40,303 nucleotides of DNA, taken from the NCBI GenBank assembly GCA_023485685.1, contig JAMCZK010000042.1, positions 1 through 40,303 on the forward strand. Direction: 5' to 3'. Origin of the DNA: Chloroflexota bacterium. Lineage in GTDB: Bacteria > Chloroflexota > Anaerolineae > Anaerolineales > UBA11579. Both the position numbers and the translations under genes were made by a program. Below, in pieces: positions 40,150 through 40,303 of the stretch. Every line of letters starts with the position of its first letter. The first letter of the stretch is position 1. Under the pieces are notes generated by a model. It was given only the letters and a program-made list of their open reading frames with translations. It searched no databases and was not told the origin of the DNA.

Positions 40150-40303
40150 CTCTCTCCCGCATTCGCGGGAAAGGGTTGGGCGCACGGCCGTGCGCCCCTA
40201 CCTTCCCCAAGGTCGCCTGGCGTAGGGGCGAGGTCTCCTCGCCCTTTGCAGTTGAGGGCGGGGTTACCCCGCCCCTACCGATGGCAGCGGTCTCGCCCGA
40301 GGT
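40150..40303. repeat. Cluster of GC-rich inverted repeats at the right edge
   Basis: Several short hairpins follow each other: CTCCCGCATTCGCGGGA; GGCGCACGGCCGTGCGCC; GTAGGGGCGAGGTCTCCTCGC; and GGGCGGGGTTACCCCGCCCC. The last two belong to the GTAGGGGC family seen near 30571. I see no gene here. Confidence 0.7.

Noticed and set aside
1-40303. tRNA, rRNA or tmRNA genes
   Set aside because: I looked for TTCGA-containing T-arms and CCA ends and for rRNA-like stretches and saw none convincing.

Overview
The window (about 40 kb, GC-rich except for an AT-richer stretch at roughly 2-9 kb) most resembles a chromosomal segment of a Chloroflexota bacterium, probably class Anaerolineae. This is inferred, not proven. 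The pointers are a two-gene Ku/LigD end-joining system, a serine T-box leader, thin secreted proteins with TP-rich linkers, DUF456 and DUF5996 proteins, a DinG helicase fused to an exonuclease, and very abundant short palindromic repeats of the 'GTCATTGCGAG...' type. I see no rRNA, tRNA, CRISPR array, phage module or intact transposase.

Layout. 1-1.8 kb: the 3' end of a DoxX-like gene, a terminator, then a 7TM-type sensor histidine kinase whose partner response regulator survives only as a frameshifted stub of about 34 codons. 1.8-4.9 kb: an AT-richer island with a MASE3-GAF-HD-GYP c-di-GMP phosphodiesterase between two small remnants sharing an HTH-like C-terminal motif. 5.0-8.7 kb: a TIM-barrel protein and a fructose-type PTS IIC-like permease with an unusual N-terminal Rossmann-like domain, divergent from a probable regulator. 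No EI, HPr, IIA or IIB is present. 9.2-12.8 kb: ku and ligD. 12.8-15.8 kb: an MFS exporter and a winged-helix protein separated by three large modular palindromic elements. 15.8-20.8 kb: DinG-type helicase/exonuclease and a KimA-like APC permease with a C-terminal cytosolic domain. 20.9-22.9 kb: two small overlapping ORFs and serS under T-box control. 23.1-25.5 kb: DUF456 membrane protein, a TolB-like beta-propeller lipoprotein and a DUF5996 protein. 25.6-33.3 kb: a pentose phosphate cluster (tkt, tal, gnd, zwf) carrying an orphan beta-class DNA methyltransferase and a crotonase-family enzyme. 33.3-40.3 kb: PEBP-like lipoprotein, zinc-ribbon protein, SH3-domain surface protein, A-type Fe-S carrier, HutH-type ammonia-lyase, smpB, and a gingipain/caspase-like (clan CD) protein with a Cys/His-rich tail.

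How the genes fit together. zwf and gnd supply the two oxidative dehydrogenase steps, and tkt and tal the non-oxidative rearrangements. All four lie on one strand over 8 kb, so co-regulation is plausible. Ku and LigD (phosphoesterase-ligase-polymerase) are sufficient for bacterial NHEJ. The most interesting items are the permease/TIM-barrel/regulator cluster, the clan CD protease-like protein, the decoy duplication of the zwf 5' end, and palindromic elements that supply the start regions of several genes.
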